A stretch of DNA of 64,000 nucleotides, taken from positions 40,470,246-40,534,245 of the forward strand of contig JAVGWX010000006.1 of NCBI GenBank assembly GCA_036924085.1. The letters are read 5' to 3'. The DNA is from Ariolimax columbianus (lineage: Eukaryota; Mollusca; Gastropoda; Stylommatophora; Arionidae). This document shows positions 63,795 through 64,000 of the stretch, piece after piece. The notes beneath the pieces were generated by a model, which saw only the letters and a program-made list of their open reading frames with translations, was not told where the DNA came from and did no database searches. The position numbers were made by a program, and so were the translations under genes. The first letter of the stretch is position 1, and each line of letters starts with the position of its first letter.

Positions 63795-64000
63795 CGTCCT
63801 TATGACGTGACGTTGTGTGGTAGTTTACAGCTAAGCTGAGATATCTGCGCCTTTCGGCCCATCACATCCGATTTCAGCACGACAATTTTTGGGACCAGGT
63901 TTTCCTTCCCTCTCCGATCCTTATTCTCTTAGCTAGACTACACTCTTGGAGCCTTTTCCAGGGTTATCATTTGGGGAAGGAACAGGGTCTTGATCAGCTG
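63795..64000 (-). mobile_element. SINE-C copy (minus), cut by the window edge
   Basis: Follows the family from tgacgttgtgtggtagttta through cctttcggcccatcacatcc to the window end. Confidence 0.75.

Overview
This is a stretch of animal nuclear DNA with no prokaryotic character. It combines spliced exons, decayed non-LTR retrotransposons (LINEs), tRNA-derived SINEs, mariner remnants, minisatellites and long microsatellites. The mix of LINE families and several tRNA-type SINE families fits a lophotrochozoan invertebrate. A mollusc, perhaps a heterobranch gastropod, is my guess, made from sequence character and not from a search.

Roughly 1-29.9 kb is intergenic or flanking DNA made almost entirely of nested mobile elements. 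The best-defined is an RNase H-bearing LINE (called LINE-A here). It has three long 5'-truncated copies at 10.6-13.0 (+), 14.1-16.2 (+) and 21.0-23.4 kb (-), each between target-site duplications that can be read directly, and two short 3' fragments. Other LINE families end in a C2H2 zinc finger, in a (GATA)n or (TGTA)n tail, or are CR1-like. Four tRNA-headed SINE types, a SINE-like family with a (GAA)n tail (SINE-C), an array-carrying element (element D) and mariner fragments also occur.

From 30.1 kb to beyond the right edge lies one split gene on the + strand. I can assemble eight exons (30114-30192, 35181-35369, 39453-39731, 43128-43300, 49373-49516, 56778-56942, 60942-61043, 62983-63078) whose splice sites and phases agree at all seven junctions (1,1,1,0,0,0,0). 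They total 1227 nt and encode 409 residues: a signal peptide followed by a divergent periplasmic-binding-protein-like ectodomain of the ANF-receptor type. It most resembles the amino-terminal domain of an ionotropic glutamate receptor, with a receptor guanylyl cyclase or another ANF-type receptor as the alternative. The rest (ligand core, membrane segments) would lie past 64 kb. Its introns of 1.9-7.3 kb hold the same LINE, SINE and satellite classes.

No intact transposable-element gene was found: every reverse transcriptase, endonuclease, RNase H or transposase region carries truncation, stops or frameshifts. I saw no rRNA gene, no convincing functional tRNA gene and no CRISPR array. A recurring theme is that tandem arrays sit inside, or grow from, mobile elements: 67-bp and 62-bp arrays in a LINE 3' region, 33-bp in SINE-C, about 24-bp in SINE-B, 37-bp in element D, and GATA and TGTA/TG microsatellites at LINE 3' ends.
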